64,000 nt of DNA, taken from contig CM043971.1 in the NCBI GenBank assembly GCA_014529385.2, positions 55,995,209-56,059,208 on the forward strand. The letters run 5' to 3'. The stretch is from Adiantum capillus-veneris. Taxonomy: Eukaryota > Streptophyta > Polypodiopsida > Polypodiales > Pteridaceae. Below are positions 12,175 to 24,656 of this stretch, one piece after another. Position 1 is the first letter of the stretch, and the number at the start of each line of letters is the position of its first letter. A program made the translations under genes and the position numbers. Under the pieces are notes generated by a model, which was given only the letters and a program-made list of their open reading frames with translations, searched no databases and was not told the DNA's origin.

Positions 12175-13390
12175 AGAAAAATTGAGAAAATTACAAAAGG
12201 TTGATTACAAAGGAGGCAAAGAGACAAGAGTTGTCCGGATTAACTCCTCATCAGAATAATCTCAGGAATATTTAAGAGCTCTTTATTCAGGTCTTGCACC
12301 TTAGTTACATGCTCAATCAAGTCAGCACCCTCTTGCATTTTCAAATTGTATATAATTGCCTCTTCAAGAATGTCATTGGAGCCTCATTCTTGTTTCCAAA
12401 CAAAGCACACAAAATATCCCAAGCTTGCTTGCTTGTCTTGCACGTCTTTATGTGTAGCACAATGGATCTTTTACACGTCAAAGAGAGGATGAAAAATGCC
12501 AATGCATCATGCTAGTTCCATCTCCTTTGCTCTAGAGTCAAAGCAAGCATAGACATAGAGAAAGCTCCACCACTTCTCAGTAAAGTTGCAAGAGCAGCAT
12601 TTACTGGCCATTTTTTTAAAACCTAGCACATAATCCCATACATACTGGATAAAAAACTTGATTTACAAAAAATGATCATAAATAATAGTTGATTCCATCC
12701 AAACTATCCTCATTGGTAGTTTTATTTGAGTCGTGCTGCAACAATCATAAAACCACAACAAATCCACAAAGATCCACAAAAATAGTGTGAAAACAACCTT
12801 AAGGAAATTGTTCTTCACCAAGTTTTCAATTCAAACTCTTTTCACATCCACAAGTGGTCGTACATAAACCCACATCTCATATACATATTGTAACAAAGAT
12901 TGCACATGGGAGGATCATGTATGAACCAAAATGCTACCTTTGACTGTTGCTCCTGGTCGTTTTCTTAGATGTGGATTTTGTGAGAAAAATGAGCTGTCTC
13001 AAAAGTGTAGAAAATCCACTTGAGAGACACCGGAGGGTTAAACTGTAGAACACCTACTAAGAATGCTCACAAAATGACAAGTATGCTACAGTAGCAACTG
13101 GATTCGCAAATTGTCTCAAAAGCCTTTATGGACAACAACCAGGCTCTGATAGCAAAATGTTGATAATGTTCAAAGCAAGACACATATGAGAGTAGAAAAT
13201 GGATATGTACACAACAAAGAATGAGCTATATGTGTTGAAGCTTATGGAGATAGAATGTACAAGATGATGAGTATACATACTAGAGTACACTAGTCTATAA
13301 ATGGTTGACCACTAGATGGGCGGGGAGAAAAACCACATAGGAAGTAGCACTAAACGTCTAACGTTGTAGAAAAAAAATGTTTCTATCTAC

Positions 13391-14292
13391 TTCAAAATTG
13401 GACATTGGTAGTCAAAATAGTTTTTTTTGTTAAATCAACATGCACATGTACAAAAACTATGGCAAATGAATCTATGAATTGTAGCATTAAATGTTGTCGA
13501 TCTACTTTAGGCTTTGACATTGGCATTCAAAATATTCTCAATTGTCAAATCAACATGCATGCACACACTTGCACACCTTCTTATTGGCAATTGGTTTCTA
13601 TATATTTAATGTTGGTGTTTCCAAGATGTAAGAGTGGATAGTGATCTACCTCTTTTGTGAGAAGATATTCACTAAAAGTGTGATGGACTCAAGGTATTCA
13701 GAGAAACAATGAATATCTTCATTCTCAATTTTGGAACACCTTTGGATGAGAAAAGACCAAGTCAAACTTCTTTTTTTCTCTTAATTTTAACTTGATGCTC
13801 TCAAATAAGTTTCCATCTTGAAGATCCGGTAAGGATTGTGTTGGTCAAGTCGGCCTTCTTTCACTCTCTCAATTCAAGCTTTGTTGCTCTAAAGTGAGGG
13901 CCCATCTTGCAAGTCCAACAAGGATCGTGCCTGACTGCTATTACTACTCCAAGCTTTGTTGCATAAGGTTGCATGTTTTTTCCGCTTGAATAATAGGTTT
14001 CAGATCTCATTTTAAATGTTCCACAAATGTTTTTGGTTCATTAGGGAGGAAATCTTATCTTGGTTCCAGATCATCAATGTGAACATTTCAAATTGATCCT
14101 TGCAAATCTGTCTTGTTGATGTCAACTTTGATCACATGTTCTTATTGGTTGGTTTCAAGTCTCTAGTACTAGTGTCAAAATTTTGACATCCTCACAAAGT
14201 TTGAATCTTCAATCTTTGCATGTTATTTGCAAGTTTTAAGTGATTCATCAATGAAAGATTCGGCCTCATGTTCACTTGGCAAGTAGCAAATT
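13391..14292. other. Geneless stretch
   Basis: AT-rich sequence without recognised coding, RNA or repeat structure. Confidence 0.4.
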
Positions 14293-14440
14293 GTGGCCTA
14301 TATTTTTAAGTCAAGTTACCAATATGAGCGGGTCAATAAGGTGCTTGAAGATATGCTTCATACACATATAAGCAAGAAACATACTAATTGGAACAAGTAT
14401 TTGGCCATATTTGAGTTTGCTTACAATATTCTAAGAATGC
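14293..14440 (+). pseudogene. Ty3/gypsy integrase fragment
   Basis: The frame encodes ERVNKVLEDMLHTHISKKHT, then NWNKYLAIFEFAYN. The integrase of the full gypsy element at 56175-62070 has KRVNQVLKDMLRAYVSKKQT and NWEDYLPILEFAYN, so this is a scrap of a related element. It retains the Glu of ERVN that the full element has lost. It ends in a long G tract. Confidence 0.8.
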
Positions 14441-14496
14441 GACGATGGGCTTTAGTTTTCAAGAACAAAATCTCTTCCACAAGGGGAAAGGGAAGA

Positions 14497-14498
<2 letters not shown>

Positions 14499-14532
<34 letters not shown>
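14499..14532. repeat. G34 homopolymer
   Basis: An uninterrupted run of 34 G, with another G-rich run at about 14563-14573. It could form G-quadruplexes or be partly an assembly artefact. Confidence 0.85.
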
Positions 14533-14534
<2 letters not shown>

Positions 14535-14592
14535 ATTGGGTTTTTTTATTTTTATTTTTGCGGGGGGGGGGGGGTGTCTACTTGAGGGTCCT

Positions 14593-15010
14593 ATGGAAGA
14601 TGAACCTAAGAAGAGCTCACATGAATGGGGCTATATATAGGGTATGCCTATGTATAGAAAACCTAGGTAAATATTAGCAAGGACTCTAGCATCCTAGGTT
14701 CCAAGAGGAGGGCTCGTAGGAGCTCTTGGAGGTCTCCTATATGGAAACATTGTTGCTCCCCCACCTCACATTGCATCATAACAAGGGTCTTGTGGGAGAT
14801 GACCCTAAGGGGAGCTGGTAGGAAAGGGGATATATATAGGGTATGCATGCATATGGAATAGTTGTGTGGAGATAAGCTAGACTCTAGACTCTAGCAAGCA
14901 TGTATATATATGTATATATATAGGGTATGCATGTATACAAAACAATTATGTGGAGATAGGCTAGACTCTAGCATCACAGGTTTTACATAAGAGGCCTCAT
15001 AGTATTTCCT
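14593..15010. repeat. Tandem block of TATATATAGGGTATGC-containing units
   Basis: Three partial copies share TATATATAGGGTATGC and TAGACTCTAGCA or similar (near 14631, 14831 and 14917). They probably derive from repeated LTR segments. Confidence 0.6.
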
Positions 15011-15591
15011 GAAGTTCCCTACTATAGCCTTGTTAATATCCTCATATTGGTATTAAAGTAAGAATTTAATATAGTCCCTACATAGCTTTTCCTCGTAAAA
15101 ATCTATTGGGAGGCAAAATTCCAATAATAAAAACATTCTCTTCCTTAAGTTTTCTACACTTTGTTGGTTTCTTGCTTGATTAACAATTTATGAGAATTCA
15201 TGTTTCCAAAACTCAAATGTGCGGTGATTAGGTTGCATACAAAGATTTTTAGGTCCTATTGTTTATGGATGTGGAGGTTAGCTTTCAGGACAAAATTAAC
15301 TACTTCATACACAACCAAAATAATGTGTGTTGCTGACCTCCTTGCAAATAATGTGGGCAAAAGAGATCACTCAGGAATCGCTTTCACCACATCATGTAGG
15401 AGTAAGCTGGTCACTTGAAGGGGGAGAAGAGGCAAGCCGTCTTTCTCTCACCCATTAATTCACAACAAATTTCTTTGTCCAAAAAAATAAAAAACAACAC
15501 AATGCCTTAACTTTCTCACTTATGTGTTTAGAAGCAATTTCTCATGGTCAAAATTCCGATCATTGGCTTGGTAACACTAAACACCACGTTT

Positions 15592-15742
15592 TGTTGGGGT
15601 AAAGGGAGTGTGCCTCTTACCTTGGTCGGATGCACCAGAGGCGTTCGATCGCCCATCACTTGTATATACTTTATTCTTTACTAAATAGAAGAATAAAGAG
15701 CTCTTTCATACACATTGTGTGAGATGCTCCACCCCATCTTGT

Positions 15743-15798
<56 letters not shown>

Positions 15799-15814
15799 GC
15801 ACTGCATTCGCACA
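15592..15814 (+). repeat. Probable copia-type 5' LTR
   Basis: Starts TGTTGGGG and ends near CGCACA, about ten bases before a perfect TGGTATCAGAGC priming site on plus. Much of its 3' half is a (CT)n tract at 15748-15794. No clear gag follows. Confidence 0.6.
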
Positions 15815-15822
15815 CTGAGAAC

Positions 15823-15834
15823 TGGTATCAGAGC
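15823..15834 (+). other. Primer-binding site (initiator tRNA-Met)
   Basis: The plus strand reads TGGTATCAGAGC directly after the putative LTR. This marks the 5' end of a plus-strand LTR element whose body is not recognisable. Confidence 0.8.
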
Positions 15835-17023
15835 ACATGCCGATCGTGGGGAGTGTTGAGAGTTTTAAAGTGATAGTTTGCTTGCTCTTGGTGGTGGAGA
15901 TATCAAGAAAGCTTAGAAGCTTTTTGAGAACACAATGGAATCTTGTGAGCTCAGCTGAGAGTGATGTATGCTCTTGTGGAAGCTCAGAATAGAGTGTGGA
16001 AGATAGTGTGTAGGTGAAGGTGCTACCTTAAAAACTATGTGCGCAGTACCACTATTTTGCAGATTGTTTTTCTCCTTGTGGAATGGAGATTTGAAAATTT
16101 TTCCCAGCATCCCCCTCTGTTTCGACATGCTATACAACTTTGCATAAGAACTTTTAGCAAATTCCTTACTGTATTGCTAATATTCAGCTCATACTTACTA
16201 TATACAAAAAAATTAGGCTTTTCGTTTTCGCGCAATGTACGAGTTTGATGCACTTTTGGAAGCACGACAGATGCTTGAAGTGGGGTACATAAATTCTAAG
16301 TTAAAGATGTACTTCCAGCTTGAGCAGAGCTTGAGGTTTGAGGTTTTTGGTAGATTTAGATAAAGAAGAAGTGGATAGATTTGATCGACGAATAACCATT
16401 TTTACCAAGGCAAAGTTGCAGGCATTGGCACTCTAGGTGGAGCTTCTCTCACAGTTTTTCATAGAACACTTTGGCAGGTAGTGATTTTGTGCTTCGGTCT
16501 ATTATCTTTGCAGATGGATTTGCACATGGTTATGGTGCATGTTTGATGCCCAATGTAGATGCATTTTTTATGAGCACTTTTGAGTGTAGCGTGAACTCTC
16601 TTGAGAGCATTGTTTTGCATTGATCAATTTTTTAGATTGCACCTCTTTCAACGCTTGTTTATACGTGGACACTCCGTCGATATATGTTGAGTGTGGATTG
16701 CCATTGTGTGTGACATTGTGGAGCCACTTTGGCATTTCTACTCATTGACATTGAGTAGTTTTATGGTTTATGGTTTAAAGTCTTTTTTTAGAGACTATAG
16801 TGGTCGAGGTTTACTCCCATTTTGCTATACTTTTGGTCGATAGATTTTTTGGTCAGTTTGTAGTGGTCGATATCATCTCCCTTGTTGGCATCTTTGATGC
16901 GGTTTATGGTTGAGATTTGCATTGAGATTTTGAACATTTTGCAGGGGAGACTCTGTTCAAATTCCCCTAGATTTAGTTTTGGCTTGATTGCTAAATACTC
17001 TTTTGATGTATTTGCCAGCTTTC

Positions 17024-17056
<33 letters not shown>

Positions 17057-20000
17057 TGTTCTCTCTCTTTCTCTCTCTCAAAATCACACTTATAACGGAT
17101 ACACACGGCGGCGCCCCACGTGTCTCTAATTTAAATGAAAATATTTTCTTACGTGTGGAAAGGTTTTTCAAAAAAAAGTATAAAAGCTTCTCCGAGTCAC
17201 GCAATCTAAGAACTTAAAATAACGTTTCAATCTTTTCCATTGGGCATGCATGTTTCAAGACACAAGCTAACCTAAATTTTGGTCACTTGGATTGAGGCAA
17301 TAGACATATATAGCTTGCTACACCATTGGCATTAAGCATAGAATGCCCATTTATTTTCGCAAGATGTGGCATTGCAGACTCAAGGTTAAAGGCCATCAAT
17401 TTCATAATTCAAGGTCTATGCAACTAGTGACACATGATCACAAGACTATTGTATAATAACTGATCACATATACAAAATTAAAACAACTTTATATGGTCAT
17501 AATGCACCAAAAATGAAGATAATGGATCTATCAAATTACCAATGTCCTAGAAAAAAATAAGCTTCTCTTTGTTTGTGGAGTCAAAGGATGTAGGAATATG
17601 GTGCTCACTATGCTAAGAATTGAAGTCACAAAGGCCAAAGATAAGACCTATGTTGCTTTCATGTGCACGACCTACAATTTCATGGAATTGAATTTATTAC
17701 CTTGATTACCTGATATGCTCATTTCTACGTTTTGTTATAGGACAAGTCATACAAGGCAGCATGGTGTAAAGGTCGCCACTTCAAGGGAGTGATGTTCTAA
17801 CTTGGTAGGAAAATCCCAAGGTACCTCAAAGTTCTATCAAACAGGTCATAAACTCAAAGAATATTGCAAAAGCTAACAACAGATCAGTCATGATCAAACC
17901 CATCCATAGACTGAGTGTTGAAATGGCCATCACTCATCTTATAGCTCAATCGATATGAACCACATTCACAAATGTGGTGTCTACCGCTCTGATTGAGCTC
18001 GCCATGGGATCTTGAGGCAGGTCACAAAGGCTACCAGCCACAAAATTAGGTACCTATTTGCCAGAAAAACATTGTGAGAGAGCGAACAAGGTAATAAAAT
18101 CTATATCCAAAGAGCAATCAAGACAAAACAATATCCTCCCTTTTTATCTCTTCACAGAACTCAAGTTGATGATGCTAATCGAAATGGACGTGTATCATGA
18201 AGGCCTTGGAATTGCTTACAATTGTACATAGTGTGTACATATGATTGTACTTCAATATCATCAAAATGGCTGTCTACTTGAAGAAGCTTAAGCAAGATGC
18301 ATAGCACATTTCTATCATGGCCTCAAATTGTCTTTACATTTCAATCATGAATTAGCTTTAGATGTGGCCAAGAGCTGAAGCTCAAATCTGATTTGATCAA
18401 AGCCTGTCAGCAATTGTAACTCCAAATGTGACGATACCAAATGGAATCGGGTACAAGCTTGTGTTCTTTAGCTTTTGTATGAAATTGGGTCTGCCCACTA
18501 GCAAGTCCTTTAGAAACCTCGCAACAATGCACAGGTAGAACAATACTGAATCTAGTCGAAAAAGCACAAGGTCACAATAGCGAAGCGATAGACAAAGAAA
18601 CACAAGTTTTAAAAGACAGAACGATCATTAATCTAGTTCCTTCAAATTCGACCTATCAGCTGGCTAAATGGCACAAATATGGTTGTTGTATCTCTTATTT
18701 TGTTCCCAGTTGTTTTATTGGCACTTATTGCCTTTCGAGAGAAAGGGAGTGTTGATGCCAAGGCTTTTCGAGCCCGTGCAAAAAGGCCATGCTTCTCTCA
18801 GACTGTGCCATGTGGGTGGAAAGAAATAGTAAAGGCCTCTCTCTCTCTCTTGAGAGAAAGAGAGAGAGGGCTGATCATTGGAGATTGAAACTTCATTTGC
18901 TCAGGTTCACAATTAAACATTTCAAACAAGGGTAAATTTATGAGGCAAATTAATAAAAAGGCTCCTTGCAATAGGATCACCTCCATATATCACAAGCGTC
19001 TAGCAGAATATATGGCTGATCGAGGCTTGTATTCGATCTTAAAAACACGACCAGGAAATTTGCCAAATGTGTTTTAGGAAGATTGTATCAAGAGAGCATA
19101 GGTCACATGCCCTCTTTTCTTCTCTTCCATTCCAGCCCAAGTGTTCACCATAATTTAAAAAACAACGCTGACATACAAAAATGTTGTGCATTTCCAACAC
19201 CTTTAATTAGCAAAGATGCATGAAATTAGCCAAGGGCAGCCGACCAGGCATCTATATACACTAGCACATTGAGAAGATGGCAGAAGATCACTTTCTTATT
19301 GTGAGAATGCCGTCTTCTCATTCTGCGACCTTATGACTAAAGAGTGAATGAAGAAAATATACATGCTATTTGCATTGCTCAAACAAAAGTGGGCATTCCT
19401 ATCATGTTTGGCTCTGAGCCTCAAAATACCAAAATGTAAGCTCCCCACAAATATAACACCGAAAGAATGAAAAGCATGCATAATGTAGCCATTGCTGTCT
19501 TCTCAATGAGGGCATCCATGCACTGCCGTCTTCTCGTTGTCGACCTTATGACTTAAAGAGCACACTAAGCTTTGTTTAACACTCTAATATGAAGAGCTTG
19601 AGACGCTCTGTGAAATCACAATGCCAGAAGAATTTTCTATCAGCACCCCTTGGCTTTTCCTTCTAGAGGTGCAAAATAAAAAAAAATTCTCTTGGTAGAC
19701 CGATGACCTTCCACTAATTCCAGGTTCAAATGGGCCGGCGGCAAAGTACATAGGGTCGTGCATCCCTCGTCCCATTGAACCAAAAGGAAACAAAGAATTT
19801 GCAAACCGACCAATTATTCCCCCCTCTCGGGGGTTAACTCTACCATGCACTTTTTCAGCACAAACTGCGGATAACAAAGGTTGATCCCAGAATTGTGCAG
19901 CTGGGGTGAAGTGCCTGGGCTACTACAATTGGATGCTGAAAGAGCCTGCCATTATTTATAAATAAGCATGCCTCCGTCTTGTCTGAGCACAGTACCTGGT

Positions 20001-20600
20001 GGCAAAAGAGAGGTAAAACTGACGCCGGGCTCGTCTGAACCCAGCCTAACTCAGCCTAGTAACCAACTCCCATGTACCATTCCACTCCAATGAATCTACC
20101 ACTATTAGCGTAGCTTCCTTTCATTTTGGTTGTGAGACCTTTCCATAGTCTAAAGATTCTTTTCTTCTTTTTAATACAAAAAAAAGCCACATTTACACCG
20201 GTGCCCATTGACCACTTTGGGACCTTGCCATCTGATCACCATCTCACTGATCTACAGGTTCATCATCCTCGGTAACCTCCTTCACGACTGCCTCCTCAAC
20301 AACCACCTGGGGAAAATCGGGACTAGAGGGAGAAAGCTCAGCATCCGGGTCTCATAGTAGAGGAACCTCTGCAGTCAAAGCAGAAGGCTGGGCCCCCTCT
20401 GAAGGTACATGCACATCAAAGATCACATTTCAGATGGCAAAACTCTCCTCTTGCATTAGACCATACAGCTTGCAGCCTTTGGAAAGAGAACTAAAACTTG
20501 TAAACAGCAAAGATCATCTTCTCCACACTAACGTAAGATGAAAGCCAAGACAAGGCACACATAAAACCCGAGAAGATCGCATCCCCCCTTAGCCATATAC
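15835..20600. other. Long geneless stretch
   Basis: Contains CT tracts at about 17027-17055 and 18839-18868 but no frame with recognisable family motifs. The first part may be internal sequence of the LTR element primed at 15823. Confidence 0.4.
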
Positions 20601-20715
20601 TCCAAGGTGACCTTACTGTGTATAGGTAATAGGTATGATATATTTATCACCGACATAGATATGTCCAGGATGCCCCGTACCTGTTGTCAACTCTCGAAGG
20701 GTTCGAGTGCCACTG

Positions 20716-20940
20716 TCAGGGATCAATCTCATGTGTTGCAACTTGCACAGTAGTAGAGTCTCCACCTTGAGAACTGTAGGACACGAGTTTGACAAAGTCA
20801 CCTCCATGTGTGCATAGGGTGGAAGCTTTATCTCCTACTGAGTACCCTTTGTTACAATTAGGACATTTTTTCCAATAGTGGTGTTTCTTGCCACAATTGC
20901 AATTCGTTACCGAAGAGATTCTTGCCAATGGTGGACACAT
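20716..20940 (-). CDS. Small hypothetical frame with a zinc-ribbon-like Cys pattern
   Basis: The frame encodes CNCGKKHHYWKKCPNC followed by NKGYSVGDKAS, that is C-x-C-x9-C-x2-C, which could bind zinc. Neighbouring minus frames (20613-20807 and 20952-21240) are open but in other phases, so this may be one exon of a decayed gene or a shifted pseudogene. I do not recognise the family, and there is no independent evidence that it is expressed. Confidence 0.25.
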   Translation of the reverse strand: MCPPLARISSVTNCNCGKKHHYWKKCPNCNKGYSVGDKASTLCTHGGDFVKLVSYSSQGGDSTTVQVATHEIDP

Positions 20941-23900
20941 TTGTTACAGCATCATTGAGCTTTTGATGCTTCCCATCCACTGTTAGTCTTTGTATTAAAT
21001 GGCTTACTACAACCATCAAAGACTTCCATTGTCCAGACTTTTGTTTTCCTTTGGCCTGCTATCCAGCCAAAGCCTAGGTGTACTTTTTTGTAGACGTAAA
21101 TTGCTCCAGCAAAGTACCACAAGGGTTTTAGGACCAATAACTGATGGTGATGTCCACCTCACGTAAGGATCTCCTTTTTGAAGTGTCCCCATCTTGTTGA
21201 TGTTTTCCTGCATGGATTTCAGCTTTGATGGATACATCATGGATCGAAAATGCTTGGCATCAAATATACTATTTTAAAATCTGAACTTATGGACGGCCTA
21301 GATAAAGAGGGTATGGATGATGTTTGTGGGCACAACCTCTTACACATGGTTTCACATGGTTGTCTCACGCACGTGGGTTAGCCAACCATTAGACCAGGTA
21401 ATCCCCGACACCTTTATGAGCCTATACGCAAGACCAACATATCCAGACAGTTCCATTAGTTCAGTTAGAAACCCTGTACATACTACAACCCTCTTTGCAT
21501 AAATGATTTACGAGGCATAGTTGATTAACCACGTGGTTCTGCCTGTATCAGACAGCATTCACAACTAGCCAAGGACTCGTAGTAGTGCGGTCCCGTACCT
21601 TTGGGATCAAAGAGCACCTAGTGTGCGAGCATATGCCTTTGTTGAACGTGTTTTTGCAGTACTTTCAGTGGAGGTCAAACCGGCGGTAACTTAGTGATCT
21701 TTGGAAGGGTTTTTAAACCTTTTTTAACAAGTTTCCAATAGTCAAGTCAGAAGTTTCTTACAGCAAGTATATAAGCACCCCTTAGCTATCATTTGTGGCC
21801 AAGCCTGGTATCGAAGCCTAGAGACACCTTGTCTCCTTCAATAATCTAAAGTTTTGGCAGCCTAACTCACCGGTCTCTTCAGCTCATGTCATCTGCATGT
21901 TGGCGGCCATATCCCACATTTACCCTTAGTAGCCATAGGTGCTCTCTAGCTTGCAGATACGTTGCAGCAAAGCCCTCTAATCAGCCCTCTTCCCTTGTGT
22001 TTTTGCAACAGCAAATCAGCCTCTTGTCTGCAATTCCAGTCCACAGATTGAAGGACAAAATCAAGCCTCAAATCAGCTCAGTCCTGTAGGTGTACATCAT
22101 TTTCAGCCAAGCAAAACCAAAATCTATCCTGGGCTCACTGGTCTTTTGTCCATCTGTCTCTCTCCGTCTCTCTCTTCTCCGCTGCACCCTCTGACAAGGT
22201 TCACAAGCCTCATCATCTTTGTTCTTCATTTTGAAAGGCAAACAGCACAGGGACTCGTTTCCGGAGGATGCTACTATCTTTGCCTCTCACATTAATGAGC
22301 TTGTTCATCCTGTTCTTGCAGATCCTATGGAGATGGACTCTCTTGGTAGTTCGAAGTGTTAAATCATACTTTGTTGATAACTTTTAACAAAAGACATGGG
22401 TTTTTCTTTTTTGCTAACAAGTATTGACGCTTTCTCACTCTCAAGAGTGAATTAATCAAGTTGGAAACCAATCTAACTCTAAAGTCTCTATCTTGAAAAC
22501 TGACAATGGAGGTGACTTTATACCATTTGATTGCTTTCTCTTCTACACAAATCTCTTCACCCCTCAATAGAATGATGTTGTGAAGAAGAAGGACAGGACA
22601 CAAAGAAAATGGCATGCACTCTCTTGCATCATGTGTTGATGCAAAAGAGGGGGGGACATCATCACTCAGACTTCTTTCAAAAAGCTGCCCCAGTTCCACC
22701 CACCGACATTCTGAGCTACTCCAGGTGGAGATTGTTCGAGCCCATAGATGCTCCCGCACACCAGGATACCGGGCCCAGAGAGTACATCCCAGCACAGTCC
22801 GAGAAATCCAACTACGACTTGAGAAGACAAGACAAAAGGAGTCAGTCTATTTTATTTCATAGCAAGTTTACTTTTAGCACTTTTGTCATTTTCCCTAAAT
22901 ACCCAGAGGACACACCCATGTACATTGTTATGTCTCACAAGCAGACTTCGTCCTCTAGACGACTTTAATAAAGCTTGTTCTCTTTCTTCTTTTTCCTCTC
23001 ATTCTCTCTTTCTGTTTAGTTATTTGTTGTGTATTAGAGTCATTGCAGATTCAATAGCATAATGTCTTTTGCCGCTTTTGCTGTAGCAGATATTCGCAGG
23101 TGAGGCAGGGTCTACAGTGCCAGGCTGGCCAGAATGGAAAAAGGCAAGTGAGGGCTGTCGAAGGCAGTCAGTGGTGGGCACGTGGTAGTGGTACGTGAAA
23201 CAGAAGTGTGCCTTGCTTTCCAGTTGTCAAGCTGCTCTTTATGCTCGAAGGCTCTCAAAGAGGCCTAAGCCAGAAAAGAGAAGACCGAGCATCTGAGAGA
23301 AGCTGCCACATGGCAGGAATACATGCATTGGAAATAACAAAGGTGCACAGACGTTTATCAAATAGTTTAAAAAAAGAGTGGTTACAAAAAGATCATCAGG
23401 ATTTGCAAAGCCAGCATTTGAAAACTGATGGGAGCAGAATAGGAAGAGAACTGGAAAGGACAAACTCTTACCCATTTAGTGACTCAGCTTAAGGCATTCG
23501 GGACAAGTTGATTAGGGTGCACCTAAAGGCACTTCAAGTTTCTGTTATAGAGAAAGTAAACTTTAGACAGGAGGCTTTTTATAAATTTATCTCAAAATAT
23601 AATTCAAGCAGTTGTTAAAGACTCAAGCAAGCCAAGCCAATAAAACATTTGTCAATAACCTTTCAGATACCTGGAAAATTGTTCCTTCATATGCACCTTG
23701 ACCTGCATCCAGCAAATCTATACCCCTGAAATCCATAACACTATCAAAACAAGATCAGTATTTTCTCGCTTTCATTTTTATAGTACCCCAGTCTTCAAAC
23801 AGCAATTTGACCTTACCAACACTTGGAAGTGCAACAACCAACTTGCACCTGCTTTAAATTTCAAATATTGACAAATAATGTAAGGATTAACACTTGACCT

Positions 23901-24656
23901 TCCCTGCTTTTAGAATCTGCAAGAAAGACATGTCTGGATTAAGATTTGAGAACATTTACTGAGGGCTCATATAAAAGAGATTTCAATGTTTATAAGCCAT
24001 TCTCAGAGCCAGAAGACAAACCTGTAAAAGATGTGGCTAATCCCACCTCTGCAAGTAAGGTTAATGATAATCTTAGGAGGATATAGGTATGCTGTGTAAG
24101 CATGTTACCAATGTAAAGGACCGCACTTGTCCAGTCACCCACCTCCAGCCTATAAGTTTTTGCTCTTTTCTCCCAACACCCCTGTCAATACTCCTCTACC
24201 AATTTGAGGAGACTAGACTCAGGCTATTTGGATTCCTTGTGAATTTCTTTCTATAGGAGTTGCAGAATCCCTGTTGTTTTTCAACTCTTACCAGCAATTA
24301 GGTAGGTCACCTATAGCCATTCCATCCTCTTCCAGGTTAGCCATTCATACTAATACGTTCTGTTCCTTACTCTTTCTGACATCCATCTGACTAAAACCTG
24401 AAGTATGAATGGTTGAAAGCAAAGGAGGATACCTGTGTCCATGAAGAGAAGATGTCTTGACATTAGGCGACATTCAACCTGTTTCAACATCAGGCCACCA
24501 CTAGTTGAGTTCTCGTTGCTTTGATTGCATAGTTGCAAGCTCGAGATTATGCCATACTAATTTTATTGCCATGTACAGCTCCAGTGAGTCGACCTGTGTG
24601 ATTCTAACCCTCCTTCAAGATTGTTCAAGACTCGAGAAGATTCTCTTTTCCTGACA
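20941..24656. other. Geneless stretch with one priming-site relic
   Basis: Contains a TGGTATCGAAGCC string at 21806-21818 preceded by a TATAAGCA box, which resembles an initiator-Met priming site after an LTR on plus. No attached gag or pol is visible, and the remaining frames have no motifs I recognise. Confidence 0.4.
21806..21818 (+). other. Possible degenerate primer-binding site
   Basis: TGGTATCGAAGCC differs from the initiator-Met site by one base in the first twelve. Confidence 0.4.

Larger units (their letters stand above)
10800..13390 (-). mobile_element. Highly degenerate copia element (5' LTR, gag, integrase remnants)
   Basis: On minus, from the right: an LTR-like block starting TGTTGATAATG at 13158, a priming site TGCTATCAGAGC at 13143-13154 (one mismatch to the canonical site), gag remains at 11752-12174 with a broken zinc knuckle CHYFHKSGNCINEY, and integrase core remains near 10860-10930 (FIDDFTRFTWVF). 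The 11.2-11.5 kb part contains an internal tandem duplication of about 160 bp. No long intact frame survives. Confidence 0.7.

Noticed and set aside
22364-23492. Several open frames of 78-143 residues on both strands
   Set aside because: No motifs, overlapping on opposite strands and no splice or start context. Treated as chance frames.
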